In this document: piece by piece, positions 14,072 through 14,119 of the stretch
Layout of the letters: each line of letters starts with the position of its first letter
Numbering within the stretch: position 1 is the first letter of the stretch
Assembly: GCA_964403175.1 (NCBI GenBank)
Contig: CAYOFH010000086.1
Location: forward strand, 1 to 14,119
Source: Marinilabilia sp964403175
GTDB lineage: Bacteria > Bacteroidota > Bacteroidia > Bacteroidales > Marinilabiliaceae
Reading direction: 5' to 3'
DNA length: 14,119 bases
Program-made: the position numbers and the translations under genes
The notes under the pieces: model-generated
Told to the model about the DNA's origin: nothing
Databases searched by the model: none
The model's input: the letters and a program-made list of their open reading frames with translations, nothing else

Positions 14072-14119
14072 TTACTTTGCATTCTCTTCAATGTAAGCAA
14101 TGGCGTCACCCACTGTGCC
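14072..14119 (-). CDS. acpP: Acyl carrier protein, C-terminal end (partial)
   Basis: The window edge cuts this gene, leaving the last 15 codons and a TAA stop. The peptide GTVGDAIAYIEENAK matches the final helix of acyl carrier proteins (TVGDA.AYIE pattern). The phosphopantetheine serine lies outside the window. Its position 36 nt upstream of fabF fits the usual acpP-fabF pair, whose product carries the FabF substrates. Confidence 0.9.
   Translation of the reverse strand, partial: GTVGDAIAYIEENAK

Overview
This window looks like chromosomal core DNA from a member of the Bacteroidota, most likely of the Bacteroidales/Marinilabiliales type. The evidence is the gene neighbourhood (a sigma-54 activator followed by an LptE lipoprotein, a TPR protein and SecG), an RprX/RprY-type two-component pair, candidate promoters of the TAnnTTTG (-7) class, and weak or absent Shine-Dalgarno sequences. 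Base composition is moderately AT-rich. Every gene is intact except acpP, which is cut by the right edge. I see no rRNA, tRNA, CRISPR array, insertion sequence, integrase or toxin-antitoxin pair.

Positions 1-3491, plus strand: a tight operon of a sigma-54-dependent activator, lptE (outer-membrane LPS export lipoprotein), an uncharacterised TPR protein and secG, closed by a clear intrinsic terminator. The intergenic gaps are 3, 11 and 11 nt. Positions 3492-5748, plus strand: groES-groEL with its own candidate promoter, closed by a terminator that looks bidirectional and is shared with a convergent sugar-nucleotide epimerase (5747-6718, minus). Positions 6719-7114: a divergent intergenic region with two near-identical -7 boxes in front of lepA. 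Positions 7115-8957, plus strand: lepA (elongation factor 4), closed by a strong terminator that also looks bidirectional.

Positions 9231-11488, minus strand: a histidine kinase gene overlapping its OmpR-family response regulator gene by 28 nt. Positions 11489-12034: a 546-nt gene-free region with several inverted and direct repeats, including a compound hairpin that may be a REP-like element and a 10-bp-period ATTAAC direct repeat that could be an autoregulatory site. Positions 12035-14119, minus strand: acpP (partial), fabF and rnc, transcribed in that order with 36- and 3-nt gaps.

Functionally the window holds housekeeping genes: envelope biogenesis (LptE, SecG, epimerase, FabF/AcpP), protein folding (GroESL), translation (LepA), RNA processing (RNase III) and envelope or stress sensing (two-component pair). 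I found no convincing undescribed multi-gene system. The items most worth following are the unnamed TPR gene between lptE and secG, the receiver-less sigma-54 activator linked to LPS export, and the structured non-coding elements.
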